Source: Nanobdellota archaeon
Lineage (GTDB): Archaea > Nanobdellota > Nanobdellia > Woesearchaeales > GCA-2686295
Assembly (NCBI GenBank): GCA_018817005.1
Contig: JAHIUF010000029.1
Coordinates: 1 to 51,379 of the forward strand
DNA length: 51,379 bases
Reading direction: 5' to 3'
Within the stretch, counting starts at the first letter, position 1, and each line of letters begins with the position of its first letter. The notes under the pieces were generated by a model, which saw nothing but the letters and a program-made list of their open reading frames with translations, ran no database searches and had not been told where the DNA came from. Position numbers and translations under genes: made by a program. This document shows, piece by piece, positions 42,537-50,553 of this stretch.

Positions 42537-42695
42537 TGGGCCCAAGGGGATTCGAACCCCTGACCTGCCGATTAAGAGTCGGCTGCTCTATTGTCCAACG
42601 TTTCATTGTTGCTTTGCTGGGGACTCCGGTCGAAGACCAGGAGTCGCCTTTCGGTGTCAACGGACGAAAGCGTTGCCAGACTGAGCCATAAGCCC
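42537..42695 (-). tRNA. tRNA-Lys(CUU) with intron in the D-loop
   Basis: On the minus strand acceptor GGGCTTA (5' end 42695) pairs with TGGGCCC, then A. D-stem GCTC/GAGC; anticodon arm GCCGA-CTCTTAA-TCGGC with CTT at 42574-42576; T-arm AGGGG-TTCGAAT-CCCCT. The anticodon loop is uninterrupted. The D-loop, however, is split after AGTCTGG by about 85 nt before TA-GAGC. Without them a normal 74-nt tRNA results. Confidence 0.88.
42591..42675 (-). other. Non-canonical D-loop intron of tRNA-Lys
   Basis: About 85 nt, far more GC-rich than its surroundings. It holds a perfect-looking hairpin, GACTCC-TGGTC-TTC-GACC-GGAGTC, a CTTTCG/CGAAAG stem and outer arms CAACG/CGTTG. Removal rebuilds AGTCTGG-TA between the D-stem halves. 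Ends could shift by 1-2 bases. Archaeal introns at D-loop positions are known in some Thermoproteota but are rare. Confidence 0.65.
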
Positions 42696-42718
42696 AAAAA
42701 GTATATTATATTTAAACT

Positions 42719-42779
42719 CTCGTTAGGCTTTACGCCTGACTTCGTCTTCAATGGTCGAAACCATTGGAGTCATAAACCC
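42719..42779 (-). ncRNA. Structured element resembling tRNA-Lys 5' end and intron
   Basis: Minus-strand start GGGTTTATGACTC differs from the tRNA-Lys start GGGCTTATGGCTC by two bases. Two hairpins follow: CAATGGT/ACCATTG and a GTTAGGC/GCCTGAC-type stem. A TATA (TATATAAA, minus, 42813-42820) is spaced to start transcription about 10 bases before it. It cannot fold as a whole tRNA. It may be the transcribed leader of tRNA-Lys or a decayed tRNA copy. Confidence 0.35.
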
Positions 42780-42812
42780 TTTTTCTAATTGTTTTTAGAA
42801 ACTTGTAAAATC

Positions 42813-42820
42813 TTTATATA
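42813..42820 (-). promoter_or_regulatory. TATA box for the tRNA-Lys transcript
   Basis: TATATAAA on the minus strand; 26 bases on, transcription would begin near 42790, ahead of the structured element rather than at the tRNA itself. The AT run at 42701-42717 is too close to the tRNA 5' end to serve as its TATA. Confidence 0.4.
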
Positions 42821-42828
42821 TTTTTTGA

Positions 42829-43158
42829 TTACTTATCTACAACTATGCTTCTGCAATCTTGATAGAAGTCTTTGTCTATGGATATTTGTTGTTCAAATAG
42901 AAACTTGTTGTTTGAATATAAATAATCTTCTAAATGTTGTGCGTTCCGGTTTGGATCGTCGTATTCACCTGTGAATCCACCTGTTTCTTCTATTACGTAT
43001 TTATCTGACTCGAAAAATTTGAGTTCGTATGTTCCTTTGGTTTGAAAGTTTATTTTAACACACCCATTTTCAGCATAATACATTCTTGGTGGTGAAAATA
43101 CGCTTTCTGTGTGTCTAACAGTTATTATTGCTGGTGTTTCTTCTCCGTTTCGTTTCAT
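42829..43158 (-). CDS. Unknown 109-residue protein
   Basis: Mixed alpha/beta, with aromatic and Asn/Asp-rich segments (FTGEYDDPNRNAQHLEDYL). No signal peptide. It follows the small lipoprotein-like gene by 30 bases. Family not recognised. Confidence 0.5.
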   Translation of the reverse strand: MKRNGEETPAIITVRHTESVFSPPRMYYAENGCVKINFQTKGTYELKFFESDKYVIEETGGFTGEYDDPNRNAQHLEDYLYSNNKFLFEQQISIDKDFYQDCRSIVVDK

Positions 43159-43188
43159 AAAGTGCAGGTATAGTGTTCCTGTACAATC

Positions 43189-43314
43189 TTAGCTATATTC
43201 TATTTGTCTGTCTGTGTTTATTTGTTGTTGAGCTGATGGTGCAACACAGGCATTACTTCCTACCATTAATGTTGCAAATAGAATGTTTGTTATTGTGGAA
43301 AGAACTTTTTTCAT
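43189..43314 (-). CDS. Small secreted or lipoprotein-like peptide
   Basis: 41 residues from ATG 43314: MKKVLSTITNILFATLMVGS, then NACVAPSAQQQ. Basic start, hydrophobic core, and LMVGSNAC as a lipobox-like end followed by a Gln-rich mature part. A longer upstream frame lacks these features and is not preferred. Confidence 0.5.
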   Translation of the reverse strand: MKKVLSTITNILFATLMVGSNACVAPSAQQQINTDRQIEYS

Positions 43315-43677
43315 ATGATGTAGTATTACTTCTAGATATATATAATTTGCGTCATTTTTATCAACATCTTCAACAAATTGTAGAAAGAGATATAAAAACA
43401 CACATAAATATACGCCTTAGTATACAGAAATATATATTAATATACTTGTTTAGTTTAAAGTATTTCTGTATAAACAAATACTGCTTTCAACCAGACTCTC
43501 CAATACAAATAACGCTCACAAGTATAAAAAAGTTTGGAAAAAATTAAGAAAATTAACCAAATTATTACCTTTTTCTCGACGAACGAAAACTTCAAATGAA
43601 ATTAAAACTTACTCAACCCTATATATAATATAACTACTTTTCTAATGAATACATCTGAATGATGTGGAGGAAAAAAT
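43315..43677. promoter_or_regulatory. Intergenic region with a 12-bp inverted repeat and vWA promoter
   Basis: 363 bases without a credible gene. TATACAGAAATA (43421-43432) and TATTTCTGTATA (43461-43472) are perfect inverted repeats separated by 28 bases. A TATA run (CTATATATAATATAAC, about 43619-43634) and GGAGG about 7 bases before ATG 43678 serve the vWA gene. Confidence 0.45.
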
Positions 43678-44706
43678 ATGAAAAAAACATATACAATATT
43701 TGCGCTGATTCTAATGATGACAAGCATGTTAGGATTTGTTAGCGCACAAGAAGAACAAGCAAAAACAGAATATAGCAACATAGAACAGCAAGGAACAAAC
43801 TGTTATCAAGTATGTCAATGGGTGTGCCCTGAACCACCAATAAACCCTAAAATAGATGTTGTGTTTGCAATTGATACAACTGGGTCAATGAGTGATGAAA
43901 TAAGAAGCGTAAAAACACATATTGAACAATTAGTTGCTGATGTTAAACAAGGAACACCAACACCACAAATAAGAGTGGGATTCGTTGCATATAGAGACTA
44001 CCCTTTAGAAGAACCCGAGTATATCACAAAAAAATTCAGACTAACAAACAACATAGAGTATGCAATGAGTTTTTTAGAAGAACTTGAAGCTAGAGGTGGA
44101 GGAGATCATCCAGAAGCTGTTGCTGACGGACTTCATGTAGCAATAAACGAAATGAATTGGGATGATAATGCAAAAAAGCTAATATTTCTAATTGGCGATG
44201 CAGCTCCACATGGTGAAGGTGCCGGGGATCAGAACTATCAACAAGGAAGTCCAAACGGATATGATTATCGGGCTGAAATTCAAAACGCTCAAAAAGAAAA
44301 CATTGTAATTTATACTATCAGTGGTTCTGGCATGGAATCTGTTGGTATAAGAATCTGGAAAGAAATAGCTGCAAAAACAGGCGGAGAATATGAACAATTA
44401 AGATATGTTAGAAAAGAAGTAGAAGAATATTATGCAGAAGAAGGTCTTGATATGAAATGGGCTGCTGAAGCAACAAAGGACTCTGACTACGATGAAAAAA
44501 GCAACACGATATTAACCAACACACTAGGAATTTTTGCTAAAAAAGCTGTTATGTCTGAGGCAATAGATATGGGTGTTAGTTATGAAGATACAGGAGAAGA
44601 AAGCACTATTGAATATGAAAATCCCATAACCGGACGTGTAATAACAAGTGCAGAATCTGAAGGCTTTTTCAGAAGAGCAATTAACAAAATACTCTTTTGG
44701 AAATAA
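43678..44706 (+). CDS. Secreted vWA-domain protein
   Basis: Signal peptide 1-23 (cleavage after FVSA). A Cys-rich link (CYQVCQWVC) leads to a von Willebrand A domain at about 58-260 with MIDAS DTTGSM (66-71), a threonine-region equivalent and the acidic GGGDHPEA; IYTISGSG is a late strand. The C-terminal 100 residues end in a basic FFRRAINKILFWK that may touch the membrane. Extracellular adhesion or metal-dependent protein binding is likely. Strong GGAGG start. Confidence 0.85.
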   Translation: MKKTYTIFALILMMTSMLGFVSAQEEQAKTEYSNIEQQGTNCYQVCQWVCPEPPINPKIDVVFAIDTTGSMSDEIRSVKTHIEQLVADVKQGTPTPQIRVGFVAYRDYPLEEPEYITKKFRLTNNIEYAMSFLEELEARGGGDHPEAVADGLHVAINEMNWDDNAKKLIFLIGDAAPHGEGAGDQNYQQGSPNGYDYRAEIQNAQKENIVIYTISGSGMESVGIRIWKEIAAKTGGEYEQLRYVRKEVEEYYAEEGLDMKWAAEATKDSDYDEKSNTILTNTLGIFAKKAVMSEAIDMGVSYEDTGEESTIEYENPITGRVITSAESEGFFRRAINKILFWK

Positions 44707-44760
44707 TAGGGATAAAGTCACCCCAACATCTTAAAATTCCTATTATTTTTTTCTTTTTTC
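44701..44760 (+). terminator. Inverted repeat plus T-tract after vWA gene
   Basis: AAATAATAGG (44701-44710) and CCTATTATTT (44739-44748) pair perfectly around a 28-base loop, followed at once by a T-rich tract. The left arm overlaps the vWA stop. Archaeal termination mainly needs the T-tract; the stem may protect the 3' end. Confidence 0.45.
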
Positions 44761-44800
44761 TTCTTCTCTAAATGTTATAACTTTAAAAGAGGTTGAAACT

Positions 44801-45478
44801 ATGATAAATTATTTAAAAAACAAAGTAAAACTCTTATTTATGGCAAAAAAAAGAGAAGCATTCTTACTCGTTTCTCTAAGCGAGGAGAAGACCAAGCACC
44901 TTGCACAAATTGTTTCGAATGAAACCGCGAGAAAGATCCTTGATTTTCTAACAGAAAAAGATGCAACAGAAACAGAAATCGCAAAAGAACTGGAAATTCC
45001 AATATCAACAGTACATTACAACCTCCAACAACTTGTCAAAGGAAAACTAGTCATAGTTGAAGAGTTTCATTATTCAGAAAAAGGAAAAGAAGTAAATCAT
45101 TACAAACTCGCAAACAAATACATAATCATAGCTCCAAAAAGCACGTGGGGCTTGAGAGAAAAACTAAGAAAAATATTACCTGTTGCAGGTCTAACGCTTG
45201 GAATATCTGCAATCATACAAATAATTAACATGTTCTTTAAATCAGCAGGCAGTTTTGCAGCTGATTTTGCGCCTGCAAGTAAAATGTTAGGCACAAACGC
45301 AGCATCTATGGCTGAAGAAGCAGCAATTAACACAATCGCAGCTCGAAGTGCAGATACAGTTGTACAAACAATAAGCACACAAACACCTTTATGGCAACAC
45401 GCAGCTTTATGGTTTCTCATAGGTGGATTTGCAGCAATATTAATCTATCTTCTTATTGATTGGATAAAAGAAAAATAA
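44801..45478 (+). CDS. Membrane-anchored ArsR-like winged-helix protein
   Basis: Residues 35-110 form an ArsR-like domain (VSNETARKILDFLTEKDATETEIAKEL, then PISTVHYNLQQLVKGKLV). After a polar linker, hydrophobic segments lie at about 127-148 and 196-220 (WFLIGGFAAILIYLLIDWI), anchoring it in the membrane. This suggests signalling from the envelope to DNA, possibly for the vWA gene just upstream. AGGTTG precedes ATG. Confidence 0.78.
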   Translation: MINYLKNKVKLLFMAKKREAFLLVSLSEEKTKHLAQIVSNETARKILDFLTEKDATETEIAKELEIPISTVHYNLQQLVKGKLVIVEEFHYSEKGKEVNHYKLANKYIIIAPKSTWGLREKLRKILPVAGLTLGISAIIQIINMFFKSAGSFAADFAPASKMLGTNAASMAEEAAINTIAARSADTVVQTISTQTPLWQHAALWFLIGGFAAILIYLLIDWIKEK

Positions 45479-45485
45479 GCAAGCA

Positions 45486-45743
45486 TTAAAGTTGTTCATC
45501 ATCAGGAAATAATGATTCTGAAAGCCAAATCCTTTCATAATCAGAAGCAGGGTACAAAGACAACAACTCTTCTTTTCTACTTAATGCACGCTTGTAGAGC
45601 TCTAAGCAATCACCATAAAAAACAGTTGTTGGAATCTCAAGAACTTTTACAGGCGTAAAATCTGGACGTTTTTTAATGACCAGATAAGAATTATCTCTGG
45701 TGTTATATACAAACTCGTCTTTTATACTATCCAATTCCCTCAT
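45486..45743 (-). CDS. Unknown 85-residue protein
   Basis: Acidic, mixed alpha/beta (SYLVIKKRPDFTPVKVLEIP), ending DYERIWLSESLFPDDEQL. No recognisable motif. Convergent with the ArsR-like gene, 7 bases after its stop. Confidence 0.5.
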   Translation of the reverse strand: MRELDSIKDEFVYNTRDNSYLVIKKRPDFTPVKVLEIPTTVFYGDCLELYKRALSRKEELLSLYPASDYERIWLSESLFPDDEQL

Positions 45744-45839
45744 AAAAAAACCCCTTAAAAAAAAACCGTTAACTAAAAGAAAAAAGAACTATATTTAAAT
45801 TTTTTGAAAGTAAAAAAGAAAAAAAAAGAAAAAAAATTA

Positions 45840-46709
45840 TTATCTTCTTAAAAGTTTTACAATAAACCAAAATATGAAGATTATAACTGCCCATGGCAAT
45901 AATACAAACAACAGCTTAAGAAGAGTGTTTATACTGTTCACAAGGTTCTTCACAAGTGTTGAAAACTTAACAAGAATCACATTCATGTAACCAGATTGTT
46001 CTTCTTGCATATTAACACTTATTGTTGAATAATCAACTTTGCTATCCATGTTTTTCAATGAATCTTCAAGATATTTTATTGTTCTTTCCTGATTGAAAAT
46101 TCTGTCGTTTAGATCTATCTTATCAGATATCTCTTTTGCGTCATCATACATTTCCTGATATCTTTTCAATCGTTCTTTCTCAACTTCTAATTCTAGTTCA
46201 ACATTTGTATAAGAACCAGTTATATCTCTTGCATTTTCGTTAAAAGAAGTTACTTCTCCAAGCTCTTTTAATTGAGTTACAATAGCAGAATATTTTTCAG
46301 TATCGACTTTAATCTGGTAATATCCTTGAATATAACTTTTTTTTCCAGTTCCATAAGTGTTTACATTTTCATTTAAAAGATATGAATCACTTGACTCAAT
46401 TATAGCTTTGAGCTTTGTCTCAGTGCTTTTGTATTCTCGTCTCTCAGTCTCAATTCCCATAGTGGATGTTTTCGTAATTTTTCTCTCTTCCACTTCAGGC
46501 GCAAAATCAACAACATAAGATGGATAACCACCATCTCTATAAGAAGCAGATTCCATCATACCCATTGACTTTGATGAGAAAGAATCATAAGAACTGTTCA
46601 TGATACTTCCGCCTCCACTGAATAACAATACTGCCAAAACAACAACAACTAACAAAACCAGCAGTAACCAGTTATCCTTTATCTTTGACATTTGGTCTTT
46701 CATTCCCAT
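45840..46709 (-). CDS. DUF4349-family membrane protein
   Basis: N-terminal membrane anchor at about 13-32 (WLLLVLLVVVVLAVLLF), extracellular domain with the DUF4349 run (GYYQIKVDTEKYSAIVTQLKEL, then ITGSYTNVELELEVEKERL and a long coil), and a C-terminal membrane helix (FVLLPWAVIIFIFWFIVKLL). AGGTGAT precedes ATG 46709. Function unknown; related bacterial proteins are envelope lipoproteins. Confidence 0.85.
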   Translation of the reverse strand: MGMKDQMSKIKDNWLLLVLLVVVVLAVLLFSGGGSIMNSSYDSFSSKSMGMMESASYRDGGYPSYVVDFAPEVEERKITKTSTMGIETERREYKSTETKLKAIIESSDSYLLNENVNTYGTGKKSYIQGYYQIKVDTEKYSAIVTQLKELGEVTSFNENARDITGSYTNVELELEVEKERLKRYQEMYDDAKEISDKIDLNDRIFNQERTIKYLEDSLKNMDSKVDYSTISVNMQEEQSGYMNVILVKFSTLVKNLVNSINTLLKLLFVLLPWAVIIFIFWFIVKLLRR

Positions 46710-46780
46710 AAATTATCACCTTTTACTATTTTTATAGAATTATACATATGTATATAAAAAACTTTTCGATAGTTTTAATC

Positions 46781-48847
46781 CTATTTGAAGTTAAGATTTT
46801 TGGAATTATCCTCAAAATCAATGGCCAAATATGCATCAGAAAATTTTTCAAACAATCCAGAAATACCTTTTAAAGTGACAAACTGATTCTTCAAACCCAA
46901 AAAATCACAAGCCTTCTGATACATTTCAAAAAATTGTATCTCGTTTGTTTTTTTGAGCTTTGCAAAAGTATTCATCATAATATCCAAAGGCGGTCTAAAT
47001 ATGTAGAACTGCATGTTCGACTCAATTAGTGAAGGAATATCTGATAATGATTTTTGTTTTAAGTTGTGTCTTTGCAAGAATTGTCTTAGAAAAATAACAT
47101 CTTGCTTTTTAAGCGATTGCAATAAAAACCAATCAGGAGAACCTTCATTGATAAGTGATTCATCAGAAAAACCCCTTAAAACATAAAATGCTTTTGGAAA
47201 TGCCTTTTGAATAATCACAAAATCATGATTGTCAATTATTAGTAAATCAACCTTTTTTCTCTTACAATCAGCAAGGAATATTGTCAAAGCCATAACAAAA
47301 CCAACGCCATATGCTAAAGAACTCAAAGAATGAAATGAATAATTAGAATTTTCAAGAGGATTATTTTCTATAGAAGAAATGGTATCATTAAATTTTTTAA
47401 GAACATCTATCTGACCAGCATACAGTATAGGCGATACAAAACAATAACGAGATGTTTGTGAAGAATCACGTGTTTTAACAATGAATTCTTCAAATTGAGG
47501 TATGGTCTCTATACGGCATTTTACAAAAAACTCTGAAAAAGATATGATTTGATTACTAATATTCAAACTGTGATGTTTCTCATAGAACTTGTCTTGTTGA
47601 ATCAAATTATGAATAAAAGGCATTAAACGGTTAATTTTGAAAAGATAGTCGCTGTCAAAAGCATGAGATAATTCATGAGCTGCAATTGAGTACAATGACC
47701 ATGTTCTAACAGGTTCAAAATTAGAACTTAAAGAACCAAAAATTTTATTGATGTTTTGTGTTGAAAAAGCAGAAGAAGTAAATAAACCAGCTTTTCTGTT
47801 ATTATGTAAAAACGCAAATACTTCTGAAGGAGTTGACTCATAAAAGTCTCTACAAAAAACATCAAAAGTTAAAATTGTTCCAATCTCTATTTCAAGAATA
47901 TAGTAATCAATTAAGGTTTTACCAGAACAAAAAGCATAACCACCCATCTCAGATATGATAATTAAATTACAACTTAAAGAAGGTGTAAGCATAAGACTAA
48001 TATTATCTCTAAAAACTCTGATTAATAAATCTTTTAATTTCAACAACCAAGAATTTAAAAATTTATCCAAACCATTAGCTTCATAAAATTGTTTTTTTGT
48101 TTGAAGTTTTAAAAGCAGGTTTGAAATAAGAGTGTTTTTCTCTTTCTCCAAAGTATGTTCTAATTTAGCTTCATAAAAATTAAAAGATGATTTGATAAAA
48201 TGGTCTAGTCCTTCAGGGTTTAAATCTTTAGAAAAAGAAATGTTAAGATGAACTGTGTGTTTTCCATCAATCTTTATGGATTCTCTTAAAAAAGGCAGTT
48301 TAGATAAACCCACAATACTGTGTTTCATTTTGAAATAATGCTTTATCTTATCTGAATAAGAATAGAATAGCTTTAGAATAGAATCTAATTCTCTTTCAGA
48401 ACGCAAATGTCTAAAATGAAAATAAAATTCATCAACTAATTTAATAACCTCTTTTGAAGTTTTCATTTTTTCCGCTTTGTTTCTAAAAACCGAAATTGAA
48501 TCAAAAATTGTTAAGATATCATAATTAGAAACATGTTCATTTGTACCGAAGAATAACCTGTGAAAACTATTTAGATAAGAAAATAATTCATTAATCTTTC
48601 CGTAAATAGAATTTTTGTTTGGAGGGTTTTTTTTTAATTCAAAACAATATGCTTCCGCTTTAGAAAGATTTGAATTAACAGTTTTTTCTACAAGTTCAAA
48701 ATCATGGGCTAATTTTTCAATATCGGACTTTAAAAAAACAAATTTATCAAGGGAAGACAAAAAATCTTGATTAAGACCACGTATTATTCTTGAATATTTC
48801 TTAAAAACACTCGTTATACCAATAAAATCTCTTATATCAGCACTCAT
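46781..48847 (-). CDS. Large HELSH metallopeptidase-like protein
   Basis: 688 residues. Residues 1-280 are helical, coiled-coil rich. At 389-398 AAHELSHAFD gives a HExxH zinc motif (His391, His395); a glutamate downstream in KCRIETIPQF or DSSQ region may be the third ligand. Remaining 290 residues are alpha/beta with DLLIIDNHDFV. No signal peptide. It shares the long helical front and F/S/K-rich style of the 1059-residue protein, but no clear alignment. Lineage-specific metallopeptidase is the best guess. Confidence 0.6.
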   Translation of the reverse strand: MSADIRDFIGITSVFKKYSRIIRGLNQDFLSSLDKFVFLKSDIEKLAHDFELVEKTVNSNLSKAEAYCFELKKNPPNKNSIYGKINELFSYLNSFHRLFFGTNEHVSNYDILTIFDSISVFRNKAEKMKTSKEVIKLVDEFYFHFRHLRSERELDSILKLFYSYSDKIKHYFKMKHSIVGLSKLPFLRESIKIDGKHTVHLNISFSKDLNPEGLDHFIKSSFNFYEAKLEHTLEKEKNTLISNLLLKLQTKKQFYEANGLDKFLNSWLLKLKDLLIRVFRDNISLMLTPSLSCNLIIISEMGGYAFCSGKTLIDYYILEIEIGTILTFDVFCRDFYESTPSEVFAFLHNNRKAGLFTSSAFSTQNINKIFGSLSSNFEPVRTWSLYSIAAHELSHAFDSDYLFKINRLMPFIHNLIQQDKFYEKHHSLNISNQIISFSEFFVKCRIETIPQFEEFIVKTRDSSQTSRYCFVSPILYAGQIDVLKKFNDTISSIENNPLENSNYSFHSLSSLAYGVGFVMALTIFLADCKRKKVDLLIIDNHDFVIIQKAFPKAFYVLRGFSDESLINEGSPDWFLLQSLKKQDVIFLRQFLQRHNLKQKSLSDIPSLIESNMQFYIFRPPLDIMMNTFAKLKKTNEIQFFEMYQKACDFLGLKNQFVTLKGISGLFEKFSDAYLAIDFEDNSKNLNFK

Positions 48848-48879
48848 TACAAATATTACTATGATAAGAGTTTAAAAAA

Positions 48880-49194
48880 TTATTGATTGCTAGAATCTGA
48901 AAAATGTTTGTTGTATTGATTGTTAATATCAGCTTTCAAATTTTCAATGTAAGATTCGCGTTTTTTTGTACTACGATGATCAAGCTTATAACTAAGAAAC
49001 ATTCCACCCAAACCACCTAAACACATATAACCAAATATAACAGAACCAAAAAATATTGCTGGTATACAACCAACACCAAAAGAAATTAAACTAATGTCAG
49101 CTAGCTTTGTAATGAGAGATTTTTTTATGAGTTCATCTTCAACAGAAGAATAATACGCTTCTGCTTCTTCCTTAGTTATTTTATCAAGAGTCAT
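48880..49194 (-). CDS. Small membrane protein of tandem array, member 8
   Basis: ATG 49194 opens MTLDKITKEEAEAYYSSVEDE, almost the same as member 5 (49718-50005). Two hydrophobic segments follow (DISLISFGVGCIPAIFFGSV and FGYMCLGGLGGMFLSY), then a charged tail. Starts 11 bases inside member 7. The first 60 bases match member 5 nearly exactly, showing recent duplication or gene conversion. Confidence 0.65.
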   Translation of the reverse strand: MTLDKITKEEAEAYYSSVEDELIKKSLITKLADISLISFGVGCIPAIFFGSVIFGYMCLGGLGGMFLSYKLDHRSTKKRESYIENLKADINNQYNKHFSDSSNQ

Positions 49195-49453
49195 TTTTAT
49201 CATCCAAGGATTTATAGAAAAGCAAACAATTACCCTTTTTCATTGTTGAAACTGATTTAAAACAATTATATATAAATCCTCCAAGCATCGGCAAACTTAA
49301 ATATGGATTCAGATAAATCCCGATAAAAGCAGCAGCATATACTAATGGAATAGACTTAGCCAGATAATCAATTGATTTACTTGCATCTTCTCTTTTTAAG
49401 GACTCAGCGTAAGCTATTTCTTCTTCATTAGTTGTTTTGTCAATTGTCATCAA
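49184..49453 (-). CDS. Small membrane protein of tandem array, member 7
   Basis: 89 residues. MTIDKTTNEEEIAYAESLKR, two hydrophobic segments (PLVYAAAFIGIYL, LPMLGGFIYNCF), then a shorter charged tail. Overlaps both neighbours by 11-14 bases. Confidence 0.65.
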   Translation of the reverse strand: MMTIDKTTNEEEIAYAESLKREDASKSIDYLAKSIPLVYAAAFIGIYLNPYLSLPMLGGFIYNCFKSVSTMKKGNCLLFYKSLDDKNDS

Positions 49454-49721
49454 GAATACCTAACTTTTTTTTAACTTCATAAAAACGATTATTCATCTTA
49501 CTATACATGTACAAAGACAATCCTCCAACAGCAAGCAAAGGTAAACACAAAGGATTACCTAATACAAAAGCCACCAAACCACCTTGACAACTAAGAGAAA
49601 AGGTTGTGAAAATAGGAATTTCTTTCCAAAAATATTTTTTTTTCTTAGATAAATAAGTTTCATAATTCAAAGATTTTTGATACGCTACCAATTCTTCCTT
49701 AGTTATTTCATCAATCGTCAT
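49440..49721 (-). CDS. Small membrane protein of tandem array, member 6
   Basis: 93 residues. MTIDEITKEELVAYQKSLNY and the tail LPLLAVGGLSLYMYSK, NNRFYEVKKKLGI are nearly identical to member 4, whereas the centre differs. Two membrane segments. The pattern of conserved ends and variable middle is notable. Confidence 0.68.
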   Translation of the reverse strand: MTIDEITKEELVAYQKSLNYETYLSKKKKYFWKEIPIFTTFSLSCQGGLVAFVLGNPLCLPLLAVGGLSLYMYSKMNNRFYEVKKKLGILDDN

Positions 49722-50005
49722 TTTAAATATTCTTTAACATCAGACTTTAAATTTTTGACAAATCTATTTGTTTTTTTTAAGTCAAAATATAATCGCGATA
49801 CGCCAACTATAGACAAACCAAAACCACCCATAAGCATATATAGACCTACAGGAGGGCTTAAAATACATATTGGTACAGACATCAATAAAGAAGCCAATCC
49901 TAAACCACCCATTTTCCATCCATAAGTCTTTCGTGTAAAGAATTCATCTTCAACAGAAGAATAATACGCTTCTGCTTCTTCCTTAGTTATTTTATCAATC
50001 GTCAT
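49718..50005 (-). CDS. Small membrane protein of tandem array, member 5
   Basis: 95 residues. Start matches member 8 (KITKEEAEAYYSSVEDE); two hydrophobic segments (LGLASLLMSVPICILSPPVG, LYMLMGGFGLSIVGV) and a basic tail. Overlaps the next gene's start by ATGA. Confidence 0.68.
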   Translation of the reverse strand: MTIDKITKEEAEAYYSSVEDEFFTRKTYGWKMGGLGLASLLMSVPICILSPPVGLYMLMGGFGLSIVGVSRLYFDLKKTNRFVKNLKSDVKEYLK

Positions 50006-50267
50006 TATAAATCCCTAACTTTTTTTTATCTTCATAAAAACGATTATTTATCTTACTATACATGTACAAAGACAATCCTCCAACAGCAAGCAAAGGTAAA
50101 GACCAGGGGTTACCAAACACAAGGGCCAACTGAAGACCAATTGATGTGGTTGACATGAGAGATATGCATTTCCAAGAATATTTTTGTTTCTTAGATAAAT
50201 AAGTTTCATAATTCAAAGATTTTTGATACGCTACCAATTCTTCCTCAGTTATTTCATCAATCGTCAT
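49995..50267 (-). CDS. Small membrane protein of tandem array, member 4
   Basis: ATG 50267 gives MTIDEITEEELVAYQKSLNY. Close copy of member 6 at both ends, different in the first membrane segment (CISLMSTTSIGLQLALVFG). Starts 11 bases inside member 3. Confidence 0.68.
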   Translation of the reverse strand: MTIDEITEEELVAYQKSLNYETYLSKKQKYSWKCISLMSTTSIGLQLALVFGNPWSLPLLAVGGLSLYMYSKINNRFYEDKKKLGIYNDD

Positions 50268-50553
50268 TTTTATCATCAAAACCTAATTCTTTTTCTAAAG
50301 CAGAGATTTCAAGTGCTGTTTTATTCATTCTTTGACTCCAGTAAATTGCTGTGGGAAATGCATAAGAAAATACTGTGCTTACAACAGAAATAGCAATAAC
50401 AGGTAAAGTCATTCCCAGCATCATCATTGGAATTGTAAAAGCACGAATAATCATCGCTGGTTGATCAGAGCGATGTTCATATTTTGAATATTCTAGCTTA
50501 AGAGATTCAAGATAAACTTTCTGTTCTTCCTTTGTTATTTGTCCAATGATCAT
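50257..50553 (-). CDS. Small membrane protein of tandem array, member 3
   Basis: 98 residues. MIIGQITKEEQKVYLESLKL keeps the ITKEE-Y-SL core. Hydrophobic segment IRAFTIPMMMLGMTLPVIAI is longer and followed by a second one; the tail ends KELGFDDKNDD. Overlaps member 2 by 4 bases. Confidence 0.65.
   Translation of the reverse strand: MIIGQITKEEQKVYLESLKLEYSKYEHRSDQPAMIIRAFTIPMMMLGMTLPVIAISVVSTVFSYAFPTAIYWSQRMNKTALEISALEKELGFDDKNDD

Noticed and set aside
42701-42717. TATA box directly upstream of tRNA-Lys
   Set aside because: Its centre is only about 15 bases from the tRNA 5' end, too close for archaeal initiation.
42436-42788. Plus-strand ORFs across the tRNA-Lys region
   Set aside because: They lie antisense over a tRNA gene and its intron and have no protein-like conservation features.
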